Shown one piece after another: positions 1 to 11,545 of a DNA stretch of 64,000 nucleotides. The position numbers and the translations under genes are program-made. The notes under the pieces were generated by a model, which was not told where the DNA came from, ran no database searches, and worked only from the letters and a program-made list of their open reading frames with translations. The stretch's first letter is position 1. The number at the start of each line of letters is the position of its first letter. Origin of the DNA: Gnetum montanum (Eukaryota; Streptophyta; Gnetopsida; Gnetales; Gnetaceae); the NCBI GenBank assembly GCA_015680685.1, contig MNCI01008611.1, forward strand, positions 219,154 to 283,153, in the 5' to 3' direction.

Positions 1-1046
1 AATAACACACAAGGATTGATTGTGCTTTTGGTAACATCCCTCATGTCCCAATTTTTTGCAATCCTTTCTATGGTCCATCTCATCTTAATGTCCATCTAAT
101 CCTAACTTGTGGTTTTGTGTAACATAGAGTTATTATCCAAAATTGGTGGTTTTAACATGTGTGTTTTGTTGCACAGGTATGCATTGCATTCAACCCCTTT
201 AGTACCTACAGGCATTTTTAGGTGTGGTTACATAAGGGAATCATAGGTTGGAGCTTACTTTAGTGAGGATCCACTTGTGTAATTTTTGTGACTTGTACTT
301 ATTTGACACAATCACATCATTCTTTACCTTCCAAGTGCATAATTGTTAAATTTCATAGTTTCCATTCTCATGTAATTGATCTATTCCATAACCTCAATTG
401 AACACCCTTTTTCTTACATCTTCCAAAGATTTTCACGTTAATGACTCCACCTTCTAATACTTTTGGTGCCTAAAACTGATTTTCCACTTACCACAAACAT
501 ATGGACCTAACCTCAAACCTTCCAACCAATCCCAAAGCTTTGTTCCTCATACTTAGTACCCTCATTAGATGTACATCCATGGACCCTAATATAGAGTACC
601 CAATATTGGGTGGGACATGACATCAGATACTTGATATTAGGTACTTGATATTGGGTTGCACAAAACCTATATATATATATGACCCCCACAGTGCCCAAAC
701 TTCATTTTCATCATTTGCACCTAGGGGAGTTTTTAAAATTTTCTCTTGTAACTCAGAGCTCTATGCAACCCACTTTTGCTTGCGATATTTGGCTCTTTAC
801 TACTCCAATTTCTACAACATTTGGACTTATCTAGAATTGAAGTGTTGAAGTTAGTTGTTTGGAGGGGGGGAGAGGAGGAGAGGAAGGGATACTTGTGTAA
901 GAAACTTACACTAATTTTTCAAAATTTTCTATCACCTAGAGGATATTATAAGGGTAAGAGTGTTAACAACCCTAAGTGTTATAATGAACAATCAATTCCA
1001 TTAATGCTAGAAACCTTAANAACAGTTGATCTTTGATTGATTATAG
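1..1046 (+). other. Non-coding leader of the element E downstream ORF
   Basis: No coding sequence is supported here. A TATA-rich stretch (ctatatatatatatgac, about 668-684) lies about 365 bp upstream of the ORF start and follows AT-rich GATATT-type repeats at about 600-655. That layout resembles the repeat-then-TATA layout of the family's LTRs. It could be a secondary promoter for the downstream ORF, or the relic of an older LTR; the sequence does not decide. One N is present at 1020. Confidence 0.4.
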
Positions 1047-3751
1047 ATGGCCCAAAAAAGAGGAGCACAAGGAGAACCTTCATAGCAAGCAACCAAGCAT
1101 CCACAAGGTGGTTGAGGCCAATAAGGTGATTAGGTAGAGCACGAGGAGAAAGAAGCCCAATCCTTTAGTATCCATCAAGAGGCTCATGTTACTAGGCAGT
1201 TGGTCCAAGGAGAGGTTGTAGAACCCCAAGCTCCTACATAGGGATAATGTCTCACATTGTTTGCAGAATGCCTTGAAGAAATTCAAGAAAAATACATGTT
1301 GGCCATGGTCATTATGGAGATGAACTTCAACCCATTTATAGAGTTTGCTCTAGAAGTAGTTCAAATGCAACTTTAGGCATCACCTCTGTGGCCTATTCTT
1401 TCAAATAGTGATGAGTGGTACCTTGGTGAAACATACCAATTGTGGCACAACAAAGATAAAGGAACCACCATCAACATTTGTGGAGTCAATGTCTCATTTT
1501 TGGTTAAAGTGATTGCAACAGCTCTTATTCTATCAAATGAAGGGACTAAGTTAGCCGATTTGTTTACAAGATCTAACCTTGACACAAGAAAGTGTTGGCT
1601 AAGATAGGCATATAGTAAGGAGGATAAAACATACAATGAATTAACTCTAGAGGAAAGAACATACTTCAAGATAGGCACATATCATCTCTTCCCAACCAAA
1701 GGGCTTAATAGAATTTTAACTTATGTGGCTAGGGGAAGTGCCATATTAATGAACAAATACACCATCAACCTTCCCCAATTATACTACATAGAGATTCAAA
1801 GGTATTTCAATGAGAAAAAGGTAGGGAAACCAACACTTTCATTTTCTTGCCTAATCCAAAAATTGTGCAAATGTGCTAGAATTTTGGGGTACATAAATGA
1901 CATCCCCAAGAAGGCTTAGAATGCTTTCTTCATAGAGTTGCTTAAACTGGTAACACCAAGGAAAGATCTTGATGAAGAATAGGAACCCAAGAAGGAAGTA
2001 GAAGTGGAAAAAGAAGCAAAATGGGAGCCTAAAAAACACCATGAAACACAAGCTCTATCACTACCACAACAAGATTATAGGCTAGAAATAAGCCATTTGC
2101 AAAAAATTGCTGAAACAATGAGTTGGGGAAGTAGAGAGGAATCAAGTCTCTTTAGAGTTATAGATGAAGTGTATTCCATTGTTTCAACCAATTTGACAAG
2201 AGGGTATATCTCACTACAATTAGGAGAAAAATCCTAGTGGTCTAGGAAAATCTCTGGTAATGTTGCATCCTTTCAAGTGATGCATGAAATGAAAGAAGAT
2301 GCCATAGTGGTGGTAATGTAGCATCAGGACGTGGTAGGTGCTATATATCACATGAAAGAATCATTCAATGTGCCTATTGTGCCCCTAGTGGATTTGATTG
2401 GGACTAGAGATGCACAAATGCTACTTGGAACTTTGATGACTCTTGCGACATGTGAGGATGTGTTAGATCGACTACTGCTAATAGGGTAAGTGATGACAAC
2501 CTTATTCGACATCCCTAGTGATGTAATTGTAGCTTACTTAGACCTCATAGCCACCAAAGGAAAGCTGGTCATGGCTAAAGCTAGGACAAAACATGTGGAA
2601 GTAAAGGTGTAAGAGCTGGTTGCCCTAAGAGTTGAATAATGGGATTCTACTTGATTTGTTATGATTGACCAGCTAGAGCAATTTAGAATGGATCAGCTAA
2701 TCAAGTTGACAAAGGAAAATTAAGCTGTAAAGTAAGAAAAGAAGAAGGTGATTTGAAATGCTTCTATTGCTAATGCACAATCTTATGCTCACAAAAAGGC
2801 ATGAACTGCCACCCAGGAGGAAAATAAACAACTTGTAGTAGAGAACACCAAGTTGACCACCATTGAACAACAAAAGAATATTCTGGAAGAAAGCATCCAT
2901 CAATTGAGGGAATAACTGATGAGGATCAACTAGGATATTAGTAGATTGGCCAAGGAAAATAGAACCCTTTCAATGGAGGAGGTTCGCGCCATTCGATACA
3001 AGTCAACAATTGAAATAAATACATCATAGAATGAGGTCAAGAAACATGAAAAGCTAAAAGAACACTTCTGCGACTAGGTAGGAATGTACAAGTAAATAAA
3101 TGAAAAAGAAATCTAGATGGCCAAAGCCCACATTAGCTCCATCATAGCACAAAATCTTTAGTGGCAGCCAATTCTAGATAGCTATGCACTGGTTTATCAG
3201 GTAGAGGTGAAAAATAAAGACCTATATATCAAAGACTTGAAAGAATACATGACATTGGCTAACCTCAAATATGCTAGCCTTGCCATGTTAACAGTAGGTT
3301 GGTTGAGAAATGAGTTGGAGAAATAGGTAGCGACCACCTATGCACTATACAAGAAAGAGTTTAGAGATAGAAAGGATTCTTTGTAGAAAATTCACATGGA
3401 AAACTTAGAACTTGAGATGGTTAAAGATTGCTATAAAAACAAAAGAATGTCACTTTAGATCTGGCCAGGAGGCTTATAGATTATCATGAATTCAAAGAAA
3501 AGTCTAGGGAATTCGAAGAAGACTGATGGTAGTTTGCGGCCTAGTACATGAAGGCTAATAAAATGTTTCTATAGCTGCCATGTCCTTGGGATGTATCAAC
3601 ACTAGCACACATTGGTTTAGTAGCCTAGATGGTATAGGATCCATGGATGAAGGAAGAAAAGCTGTAGGCACTCAACTATTACAAATTCTAGAATCTTGGT
3701 GACAAAGGGAAGTGACCAATGGAGGAGCCACCACCTTTAAGAACTACATGA
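1047..3751 (+). pseudogene. Downstream (env-position) ORF of element E, stop-riddled
   Basis: One main reading frame can be followed for about 900 codons from ATG 1047 (MAQKRGAQGEPS) through many in-frame stops and at least one late frameshift. Three parts are visible. The N-terminus is short and polar. A globular region at roughly residues 80-300 (NPFIEFALEVV, ASPLWPIL, EWYLGETYQLWHNK, INICGVNVSF, LSFSCLIQKLCKCA) resembles, from memory, the putative plant transposon protein domain found in Athila-like elements. The C-terminal half, from about residue 530, is rich in K, E, Q and L and reads as coiled coil. A shortened homologue with matching landmarks is in element D at 54009-54674. Many stops fall where CAG, CAA or TGG would be expected, which suggests C-to-T decay. 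The family assignment is inference; the existence of the ORF is well supported because two copies align. Confidence 0.6.
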
Positions 3752-3944
3752 GCTTTGTCAGTTTTATGTCTTGTAATTTTGTGTCCACATTTTTGTAAAA
3801 ACACCACTATAGCATGTAAGAGTCTATTTATTTATTTGATTGTTTGGGTTAGTCAATAATTCCATACCTTCCCAATATTTTGTAAAGAACTTCTTCCTCA
3901 TTTTGTTTAACTGAAGGGTGAGTTTTCATTCAGTCATGAGGATA
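3752..3944 (+). other. Element E 3' UTR and pre-LTR region
   Basis: This non-coding stretch joins the ORF to the 3' LTR. It contains AATATTTTGTAA and GAGTTTTCATTCAGTCATGAGG just before the LTR in broken form. Closely related sequence precedes the 3' LTRs of element C (about 45.66-45.757 kb) and element D (53.72-53.76 kb, minus strand). It occupies the polypurine-tract position but is not a clean purine run. Confidence 0.5.
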
Positions 3945-4819
3945 TGATGAGTCATAATTTGGTTTGCTTTGATATCAAGTATTTGATATCAAGCACCTTG
4001 ATATTATATATCCAATATCGGAGCCTAAGAAGTGATGTTGGATATCTGATATCATCTCCTTCATGCTAGCTTATAAATACAACACTTGGGTGCACAATTG
4101 GGAGATAGTTTCTGGCTCTCTGTTTTTGATAGTTTTTGTTAGATTTCTAAATTCAAGTTCTATTATTCCTAGTTCATGCATGTTGTGTGATGTTTGTAAT
4201 CATATGACACCTTTGTTTGGATGTGATGTACTTGGGCACATTGCATGATTGGAAATAAAGATTGAGATTACTTCCATCATTGTTGCATTCACTTAGATTT
4301 ATTATTGCTCTAATTATTTAATTATTTACTATTTTCTTTAGTTAATGTTTCCATTTATTGCTATTTATTATTCTTGTCATTAAGCAGAATGAGTACGACT
4401 TAATCACAATCACTTAAGTGTAAGTACTTGTTAGTGTATCATTTGCCACACCCAGTGACATATGCTTAGCAATCCCAATGGTAGCTATATGAAGTCCAAG
4501 GCATGTACAAACAGTTGGGGATGGATACTCATCACATGTAAGCTAGTTTAGATCTTATTTTCCATTGTTCATTAGATTAATTAATTTATCTCTTTATTGT
4601 CATTAGGAGTAGCATAGGATTAGAAAACATCATATGCCTCACTTTGGACTAAACCATACATGACAAACTTACCACTAGTCCAAGTGGGAAGATAGAAAAC
4701 TACAATAAAAGCATAATGATTTGGATACACAACTAGTGCCATCCACACAATTCAACTACATTGTGGATGAATGCTTGTGATTCGTATGGTTGGATGTATG
4801 GGTACCTCACCACTCATCA
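3945..4819 (+). repeat. 3' LTR of element E
   Basis: An 875-bp sequence beginning TGATGAGTCA and ending CCACTCATCA, the terminal signature of the other LTRs in this window. Upstream of the TATA box (CTTATAAATAC, about 4070-4080) it carries several GATATC units in an AT-rich setting (TTGATATCAA), a diverged form of the GC-rich palindromes of elements B and C. Internal words such as GCAATCCCAATGG and the GGTACCTCACC end match the other copies. The sequence after the LTR is CCACT; the matching left duplication is outside the window. Confidence 0.8.
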
Positions 4820-4859
4820 CCACTTCTTAGTATTCATGGAGGTAATCTTTCAATTTCCT

Positions 4860-5697
4860 TACTTATTAGAGTTTTCTTAACTTCATCCAAGCTTTATTCA
4901 TGGAAGTTCCTAGATAGAATTTTTCAACAAGAGCTATTTTAAGATCATTTTAAGTTTTGATTAATTTCCTAGACATCCCTAACTTCATCTCATGGATAAG
5001 GTCCAACCACTAGGATTATGAAACATCACATAAGAATTGAGTGGTGATGTTGATTTTCATTTGCTATGGATAGTCATTTATTTCAAGGAAGAGCTCCATG
5101 TTAAAGATGAAGGTATTTAGAAGTTTATTGTTATCATCACCTTTATACATTTTAGGTTCTTTAGCTAAGAAATTTTAGGCCAACCACAATGAACTAGATG
5201 CCACTAATTTTTCTTTGTTATTTTCTTGTTTGTAGCTTCAAGTCTTTTTACATGAGCCTCTAGAAGTGACATCTATTGAAAGAGGACATCCATTGAGACT
5301 TGGAAATCATTAATGATGTTACCCATATGCTCAACTTGATTTTAAAGTACAAAAGTTTTGGATATGAAGAGCTTATGCTTAGCACTAGAAGTCATTTTAT
5401 AAAGATACAAGATGTCCAATCTTTCAACAAGTTCTTGTACCATCTTAACCCTTTCAACCATTAGTAGGTGGGTGAGGATCATACTGTCAACTTCAATAAG
5501 TTGTCCCTACAAATATTATACCTTATCAAGGAAGTGAAGATCACTAATAGGTATTTCATCATCATCATTGACTCTAGCTTAGTAGTTACATCATATGACT
5601 CGACAAGCACATGCTTCTCCCTATCATCATAAGCGGTAAAGCCCATAGAAGCCTTGCTGGAGATGTGGTTTTTCTTACTCTTTTTCTTATGTACCAT
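4860..5697 (-). pseudogene. Ty3/gypsy-like gag, decayed
   Basis: The minus strand encodes a gag-type protein starting at ATG 5697 with a basic N-terminus (MVHKKKSKK). The distal part contains the order typical of plant gypsy gag: NNKLLNTFIFNMELFLEIN, then ATQFL-like and SWWLDL motifs, then TWNDLKIALVEKFY with a stop in place of the W. This corresponds to the retrotransposon gag domain (LNTWLF...SWW...W..F...L...F). About ten in-frame stops make it a pseudogene. A PBS-like site and a candidate LTR lie just upstream on the same strand, consistent with a 5' end. No protease or pol continues to the left; element E's LTR ends at 4819, so this copy is truncated there. Confidence 0.6.
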
Positions 5698-5727
5698 GGC
5701 TTACTAGAAACAAGCTACAAACCTTTA

Positions 5728-5738
5728 GCTTTATACCA
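5728..5738 (-). promoter_or_regulatory. Candidate primer binding site (tRNA-iMet type)
   Basis: On the minus strand TGGTATAAAGC directly follows the candidate LTR. It differs at two or three bases from the classic plant tRNA-iMet PBS (TGGTATCAGAGC). The location, 30-40 bp upstream of the gag start, fits. Confidence 0.45.
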
Positions 5739-5740
5739 AG

Positions 5741-5920
5741 TGTAAGAGTGTTGTCCTTGGAAAACACTATTTGACACCATCCAAGATTTCCAACATCAGC
5801 AATGGAAAAGGGTGGACTCAAGGTGGACTATGCTTTAATCCTCAGCATCTTGTTTCACCACATAGCATACAATCATTTAGTTAATGATTAGACATGTTAG
5901 TACCAATGTGTTTTCCTACA
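5741..5920 (-). repeat. Candidate very short LTR (180 bp)
   Basis: On the minus strand this interval begins TGTAGGAAAACAC and ends ACTCTTACA, so it has TG...CA ends, and it is followed by the PBS-like site and gag. No second copy exists in the window, so the boundaries rest only on the terminal dinucleotides and the PBS. At 180 bp it would be in the size range of TRIM elements or the shortest gypsy/copia LTRs. Confidence 0.35.
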
Positions 5921-8180
5921 TCATCTAAGACATAAGTCTTTTATTTATGATAAATGTATTACTAATAATAAAGATATTTCAATAAATATTAATTGTAACA
6001 AATTATAAGCTTTCTTCTTTATAGTTTCATATACCTTATTAACTGACCTATTATTCAAACTTATAACTATATTCTTATAGAAATATTTAATTTCTAAAAT
6101 ATTATGATATTTATCTTTAGCATATTTTACATCAAATGGCTTCTCATCCATTGCATTTAATTGCTTAGCTATTGTAGACCATAAAAAGCAATGTAGATCA
6201 TCATCGTGCATAGATATATTAATGATGCCTTTTTATATATGTAATGCTCTAAGTAGGCTACTACAAAAAAATAAACAATATGATGAAGAACACATTCTTT
6301 GTGATCATTTCATTCTTCATTAAGATGGAGTTGATTAGCTTGCTACAAAAGTCAATTGGTTTACATGATTTGTAATTTACATTTTCTAGAATAGTAGCAT
6401 TTGGAAGGCTATATTTAATTGATTTCTCATCAACTATATTTTCTTCTTACTAGTATACTTACAATCTTTGAGTGCCTTTGGTAATTCTACTATTTATATT
6501 ATTAGAAAGGAACATTAAATCAAAACATACATATTTTTGTTTTTATAATGGTAACTCATAAAATATCCAAATGAGATATTATTATGAATGTAGTGTTTAA
6601 AGTCATTAACAAAAATTTAAATAAATGATAGTTCCCATGTTAATAGTTATAACTACTATAGAGAACATAATAGTTATCCTCTAAACAAATTCAAATAGAT
6701 TCTTGAAAAAAGTGAAAGAGTCTTTAATAGTTATGTTTTCAAAATCCATGAAATAGTATATAACCAATTTTCCCATGGATTTCCTTTTCATATTTTAACA
6801 ATGTTAGGTCCATGAACTTAGGATTTTAGCTCTAGTAGGAAAAACCATCAATTTCTTGGATGAATTTAATCATTAACTTTTCTAAATCTAGAGACTTCAT
6901 GTGCCAATGCAACATTAACTGAACTAAAGGTTGAAGCCTTAGCCTACCTTTAGTGAAGTCTACATTACCAAGTATTCTTATGAATACATAATCATTAATT
7001 AAATACCTATGATAAGATTTATATTGATAAATTAATATATTTAGAAACATAATTTTACTACAATGAAATTGAGCTAATAAATGTTAAATTATTACAATTC
7101 AAATACCTATTGAAAATGTTATTCATATTTAGATTTGTGCAATATTCAATCAATGAATATTTACCAAAAAAAAACTACACAAGAAATAGTTTTAACAAAT
7201 GGGAGTGCTTCATTTGGTTGCATTTCTATTATAGTGTGATCATTTTATTTATTACTAATTTTTGAGGCTCATCCTTTCCCTCAAAATGTGTGAAAAACAT
7301 CTCTCCACTGAGTGTCATGTCAACACATTTTTTAATTTCATGTGGACACAAACCTTATAATGAATGAAAAATATTTACATTGAAATATTTTAGGTTATTC
7401 TCCTTGAAGTTTTCATATGATGAAATCATGGGACAACATTGTAGAATTACCACTTTGATACATAGTGAATATTTTATTCCACTTCTTAAAGAGTGCATTG
7501 TCGACATGAAGAAAGATTTTTCTCTTTTGAATAACCTTGAATGTTGGTATAGTGTAATTTAATAAATAAAAAATATAATATATGATAAGATAATCATATC
7601 ATAAATAATCCATGAGTGTACTTAGAGTTCTTATGATAGAAAATCAAAATAACTAACTTACTTGAATATCAATTTTAGGTTATCATAAATAGGCTTTAGT
7701 TCTTTAGAGACTCACCTAGTTAATAGTCTACAAATGTTATTCTATGACAAGTAGCTTCTAGCATGCCTTAATATCTCTATGTGTGATGGATCATATTTTA
7801 TTCCTTGTACTTAATTTTGAGGATAGAAAATCTTTGTAATTATTAAAACTAGTATATATGCTTTCAGAAGCCTAGAACAAAAACTTGATAAAGATTCTTA
7901 ACATTCTAGTCTATACCAATTCCTTTAAGTAAAATCTTAATAACTTGAATTAAGTATTATTCATCTAGAATCTAGATGAGACACCACCAAATTTGCATGT
8001 TGTAGCCTTTGTAACCCCATCTCATGAAACTTGAGGCAAAACTTCATTGTAAATGTGAAGATTGTAACCAGTAAGAGGTAATCTCAAATATTTTATGCTT
8101 TTGGGACTAAAAAATGCCTCATATGTGACCAAAGCCTTATTCCCAAAGTGAAAAGAGTCACCTACTATTTATATCTAGGC
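5921..8180. other. AT-rich region with no recognisable gene
   Basis: Only short open frames occur. The longest, on the minus strand at 5945-6211, gives an 88-residue peptide with no family I recognise. The stretch is strongly AT-rich and probably old, decayed repeat, but I cannot name the family. Confidence 0.4.
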
Positions 8181-8358
8181 NNNNNNNNNNNNNNNNNNNN
8201 NNNNNNNNNNNNNNNNNNNNNNNNNNNNNNNNNNNNNNNNNNNNNNNNNNNNNNNNNNNNNNNNNNNNNNNNNNNNNNNNNNNNNNNNNNNNNNNNNNNN
8301 NNNNNNNNNNNNNNNNNNNNNNNNNNNNNNNNNNNNNNNNNNNNNNNNNNNNNNNNNN
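8181..8358. other. Assembly gap (178 N)
   Basis: A run of N. It adjoins the start of the LTR-like repeat at 8359, so the true left end of that repeat is hidden. Confidence 0.99.
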
Positions 8359-9330
8359 TGGAGGCGTGCAGGGGGGTGGACCCCACCTACCCCTAATGTG
8401 GAAAAGGAATGAAGGTAACTCAACCTAGAGGGGTTTGACCTTCACCCCCCAGTGTTGATCATTCATCCCCCACAACATTGACTCCTCCTCCCCAACATAG
8501 AAGTAGCATGGTCAAGATTTTTGACATCAACTCCAGCATGGACCCTGCAAATCTAATGTGGAGGGTGGGAAACCCTCATGGAAGGTGTACCCCTATTACT
8601 ATTTTTGGTAAACAAAATGGCTAGGGGTTATGACACTTTCCCTATATGGTAACCCCCTTGAACATGATAGAAATTTGTAACAATTAGAAACTAATTTGCA
8701 ATCTAATTTATCAACCATTTATAGCCAATTTGCAGCCCAAATCATGGCCAAAACCCTAAAAAAACTAAGCCCCAACACCATTTCAAGGTTCCACCGCTAA
8801 TCATTTGCATACTTTTGCATTGGCAGCATTCAAGAGCTCTTACACACTTGCAAAAACATAGCTTCTTGGATCTATTTAGCGTAGAACCCTCTTTTTGGGC
8901 AATTGTTACCCCTCATAGCCCCCACATAGCCATTGTTACACCCCCTTATAACATTTTCCCTATTGATCTAGTGCAAGGAGCAGTAAAGGTTCAAAAGCAT
9001 TAGGAGTTGTGGAGCATTTAGATCATGGAAAAATGGATTCCAAGTCCTTACTAAAGTGAACCCCCCTACTACCCCAAGCACATTTTTGTACACATTGCTT
9101 GAACCATTCTTTATTTCTTTTAAAATAAAGTTTACAGTTCTATTTGTGTTCAAGATAGATTTATTTGTTCCATTTTAGTGCATTTATTTTCTCATATTTG
9201 CATTGCATTCTTATTTTTTCTATCCTTATTTTGCATTTCATAAGTCCTTGGGTGATTTGTGAGACTATCTAGGGCATCTTGAATCCCATTTTTTGAAGGC
9301 CCTAGGGATTTCGGGTTAAAGTTGTTGCAC
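8359..9330 (+). repeat. LTR-like repeat, copy 1 (inverted partner at 62.9-64.0 kb)
   Basis: This block aligns with the reverse complement of 62905-64000. Shared landmarks, in order, are GTTGATCATTCATCCCCC, a run of thin ...TTTGCA... words near 8690-8720, AAATCATGG, ATTCAAGAGCTCTTAC, and AATCCCATTTTT with GGCCCTAGGGATTTCGGG near 9290-9316. The partner copy reads CCCTATAAAACC where this copy has CCCTAAAAAAACT, so the partner keeps a TATA box that is damaged here. A length of about 1 kb and an internal TATA fit an LTR. No coding region is visible. Confidence 0.5.
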
Positions 9331-10322
9331 TAAGATTTTCTATTTTCTAGTAACCGAATTTTTCAATCACTACACCAGAACCATACATCCTTAGCATAGA
9401 GTTTTGTTTAGTTTACTAGAAACCTTGTAGGTCATTAATATAGAATCATGCATGACAGTGACAAGATTCGTTATCATTAAGAAAAGAAGTTCCTCAACAT
9501 ACTTCATGCGTATAGCCCCAATTCTAAACTCGGTAGGAGCCTAATTACATTAATCAATTTTGATCTAATAGCTTGTTTAGAAATTATGGTGGAAATATCC
9601 CCTTTGTTTCTTTGCTATCTTGATTCCTTTATTAGAACCTTGAGTCACTTTCTTATTTCATGACTCTGATTTCTTTTTTGATTTAAATGAAGTGATTATG
9701 GATGGTTCCTCAATAGAAACTGTAAGATGATTAGATAAAGATCATACTTGATGTCTAAGAAGGAGTTCATTATACAAATCTTATGGCTGATTCATGTGAT
9801 TTCTCATATATAGAATAACTAAAGACATTCTCATCATCCTCCTCTACTAAAGAAACATATTTACAAATGCTACTACCATACATTGAGTAAATTTCAAGTC
9901 AATATTGCTTGTTCCATACTTTCTCATAGTAGCAAATTTCTTAAACCACTTCATGTCAAGTATCTCTAGAAGGAAGATGCCACCATGAGTTATTGCCTTC
10001 ATGGAAGAATGTATCTTCTCGGATTAAATGTATATGATGCTGTTATTTTCAACAAAAGGTCTAATAACAATTCCTTCATCCTTGTAAGAATTACTACCAT
10101 TATTTGTATGAAGATATGAACATCCTCATGTCTCCCTTCTAGCTTCATATTAGTAATGTACCATGATTTAGTAGGATTTATTTGCATCTTCATATTCTAA
10201 ACAATCTTCACAATTAGATCCTATAATATAAATTAGGTAATAATATAGAGTATGTGTTCTTGGGATATGTATCAATTTATGATATAACAAACATCAATAT
10301 GAAGAAATCATATTAGTTAACA
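9331..10322. other. AT-rich stretch without a recognisable gene
   Basis: No coding similarity is visible. A minus-strand frame at 9999-10193 is open for 64 codons but matches nothing I know. It could be the interior of the element whose LTR-like block precedes it. Confidence 0.3.
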
Positions 10323-11160
10323 GGTTGCACGCCCATGCATCCTATAAATTAGAGTCTTTGAGTATGCTTAGTATCTAAAAGGATGTAATCAAAATGTACA
10401 AGGAATGTTGTGATCAAAACATAGAAAGAACACTAATAATTGAAACATGCATAGATGTGCAACCTATTGATAAATTGTATCATGAAGGGGAAAAAATAAG
10501 ACAAGTATATGTGTGTTCATAGATGGTGAAATGTTGTGATCAATATCATAGCAATCTAGATGTTCTATTGGGCTGGTTTTAAAATGCTAGTTGAAAGGTT
10601 GCTTTCTTGTGCATCCTACATACCTTAGTCTTTAAGTATGATTAGCATATGAAAGGATGTAATCCAAACATATGAGAAATGATACGATAAAAATGTATGA
10701 GAAACTCTAATAATTGGAACATGCAATCCATTAATGCATTGTAGCACGAAGAGGAATACAATTATATTTGTATATGTGTGTTCATAAATTGTGGAATGTC
10801 ATGATCAATATCATATCAGTCTATAGGTTCTATTAGATTTATTATAAAATGCTAAATTAGAGGTTGTTCTCCCATGCATCCTGCACACCTAAGTCTCTAA
10901 GTATTCTTAGTATTTTAAAGGATGTAATCCAAATGTATAAGGAAACTTGTGATTAATATTAAATTATTCTATAGGTTCTCTTAGACTAGTTTAAAAATGC
11001 TAATTGGTAAGTTGCTCACCCATGCATCCTATGCACCTAGGTCTTTAAGTATGCTCAATATTTGAAAGGATGTAATCCAAATGTAGAAGGAATATTTTGA
11101 TCATAATGTATGAAGAACACTAATAATTGGAACATGTATAGACGTGCAACATGTTAATGA
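10323..11160 (+). repeat. Tandem repeat, about 270-bp unit, four units
   Basis: Units begin at 10323, 10597, 10862 and 11010. Each starts (A/G)GTTGC or GGTTGT, then CATGCATCCT or a variant, then AGTCT.TAAGTATG, then AAAGGATGTAATCCAAA, then ACACTAATAATTGGAACATG, then GTGTGTTCATA, then TTGTGATCAATATCAT, then TAAAATGCTA. Units 1 and 2 are 274 and 265 bp. Unit 3 (148 bp) has lost the middle portion. Unit 4 runs without its end into the next duplication. No ORF is conserved, so this is a satellite-like array or the repetitive untranslated part of a transposon. Confidence 0.8.
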
Positions 11161-11545
11161 GTTGTGTAGCAATTGAAAATATTGACGGTTGGAATGGGAA
11201 CACCAAGAGGTTTGTGGGCACATAGCTTTGACCCCACGTCCATGTGAGGGTTTGTTGGAGGTGGATATGGGATGCCTAGAATGATCTTGTCAATCAAATG
11301 GGGATTTATGAAATGCAATGCTAAAATGGTGCTAAGTGTTTGCACAATGTTCATGGTGTAGCGACCAAAAATGTTGGCAGCTGGAATAACGCCAAGGTTG
11401 GCGGACACAATAGTTCCAACCCCATGCCCGCGGGAGAGCGGTGCTGGATGTATGCGAACACGGGGTGCCCTAAATGGTCTGGTCGATCAGACAGGGACTT
11501 ACGTTGGCGTTAATATAGCCTTTTTCACTATAAATAGTACGAGTT
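11150..11545 (+). repeat. Diverged tandem duplication, about 195-bp unit
   Basis: The segment from about 11150 is repeated from about 11345. Matching pairs are TGTGTAGCAATTGAAAATATTG with GGTGTAGCGACCAAAAATGTTG in shortened form, AACACCAAGAGGTTTG with AACGCCAAGGTTGGCG, and ATCTTGTCAATCAAATGGGG with GTCTGGTCGATCAGACAGGG. The second copy is markedly richer in CpG, as if the first had lost CpG by deamination. It directly follows the 270-bp array. Confidence 0.65.

Larger units (their letters stand above)
1..4819 (+). mobile_element. Element E: 3' portion of a GATATC-family Ty3/gypsy element
   Basis: This is the right-hand part of an LTR retrotransposon whose left end lies outside the window. 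It holds a non-coding leader (1-1046), a long broken ORF (1047-about 3751), a short 3' UTR and the 3' LTR (3945-4819). The leader is recognisably related to the minus-strand sequence of element D at about 54.7-55.8 kb: both share a stretch around the word GAGGATCCACTTGTG and a G-rich stretch closer to the ORF. No gag, protease or RT is visible in this copy. The ORF lies immediately upstream of the 3' LTR, which is where Athila-type gypsy elements carry an extra env-like ORF. Assignment to one family with elements C and D rests on shared LTR ends, the shared pre-LTR sequence (GAGTTTT...AGTCATGAGG) and the shared ORF. Confidence 0.7.

Noticed and set aside
5945-6211. Possible Myb/SANT-like domain of a transposase
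   Set aside because: The resemblance is limited to a few hydrophobic and tryptophan positions and is not persuasive.
8148-8423. Open frames across 8148-8423 and 44675-44947
   Set aside because: They exist only because N runs are translated as open.
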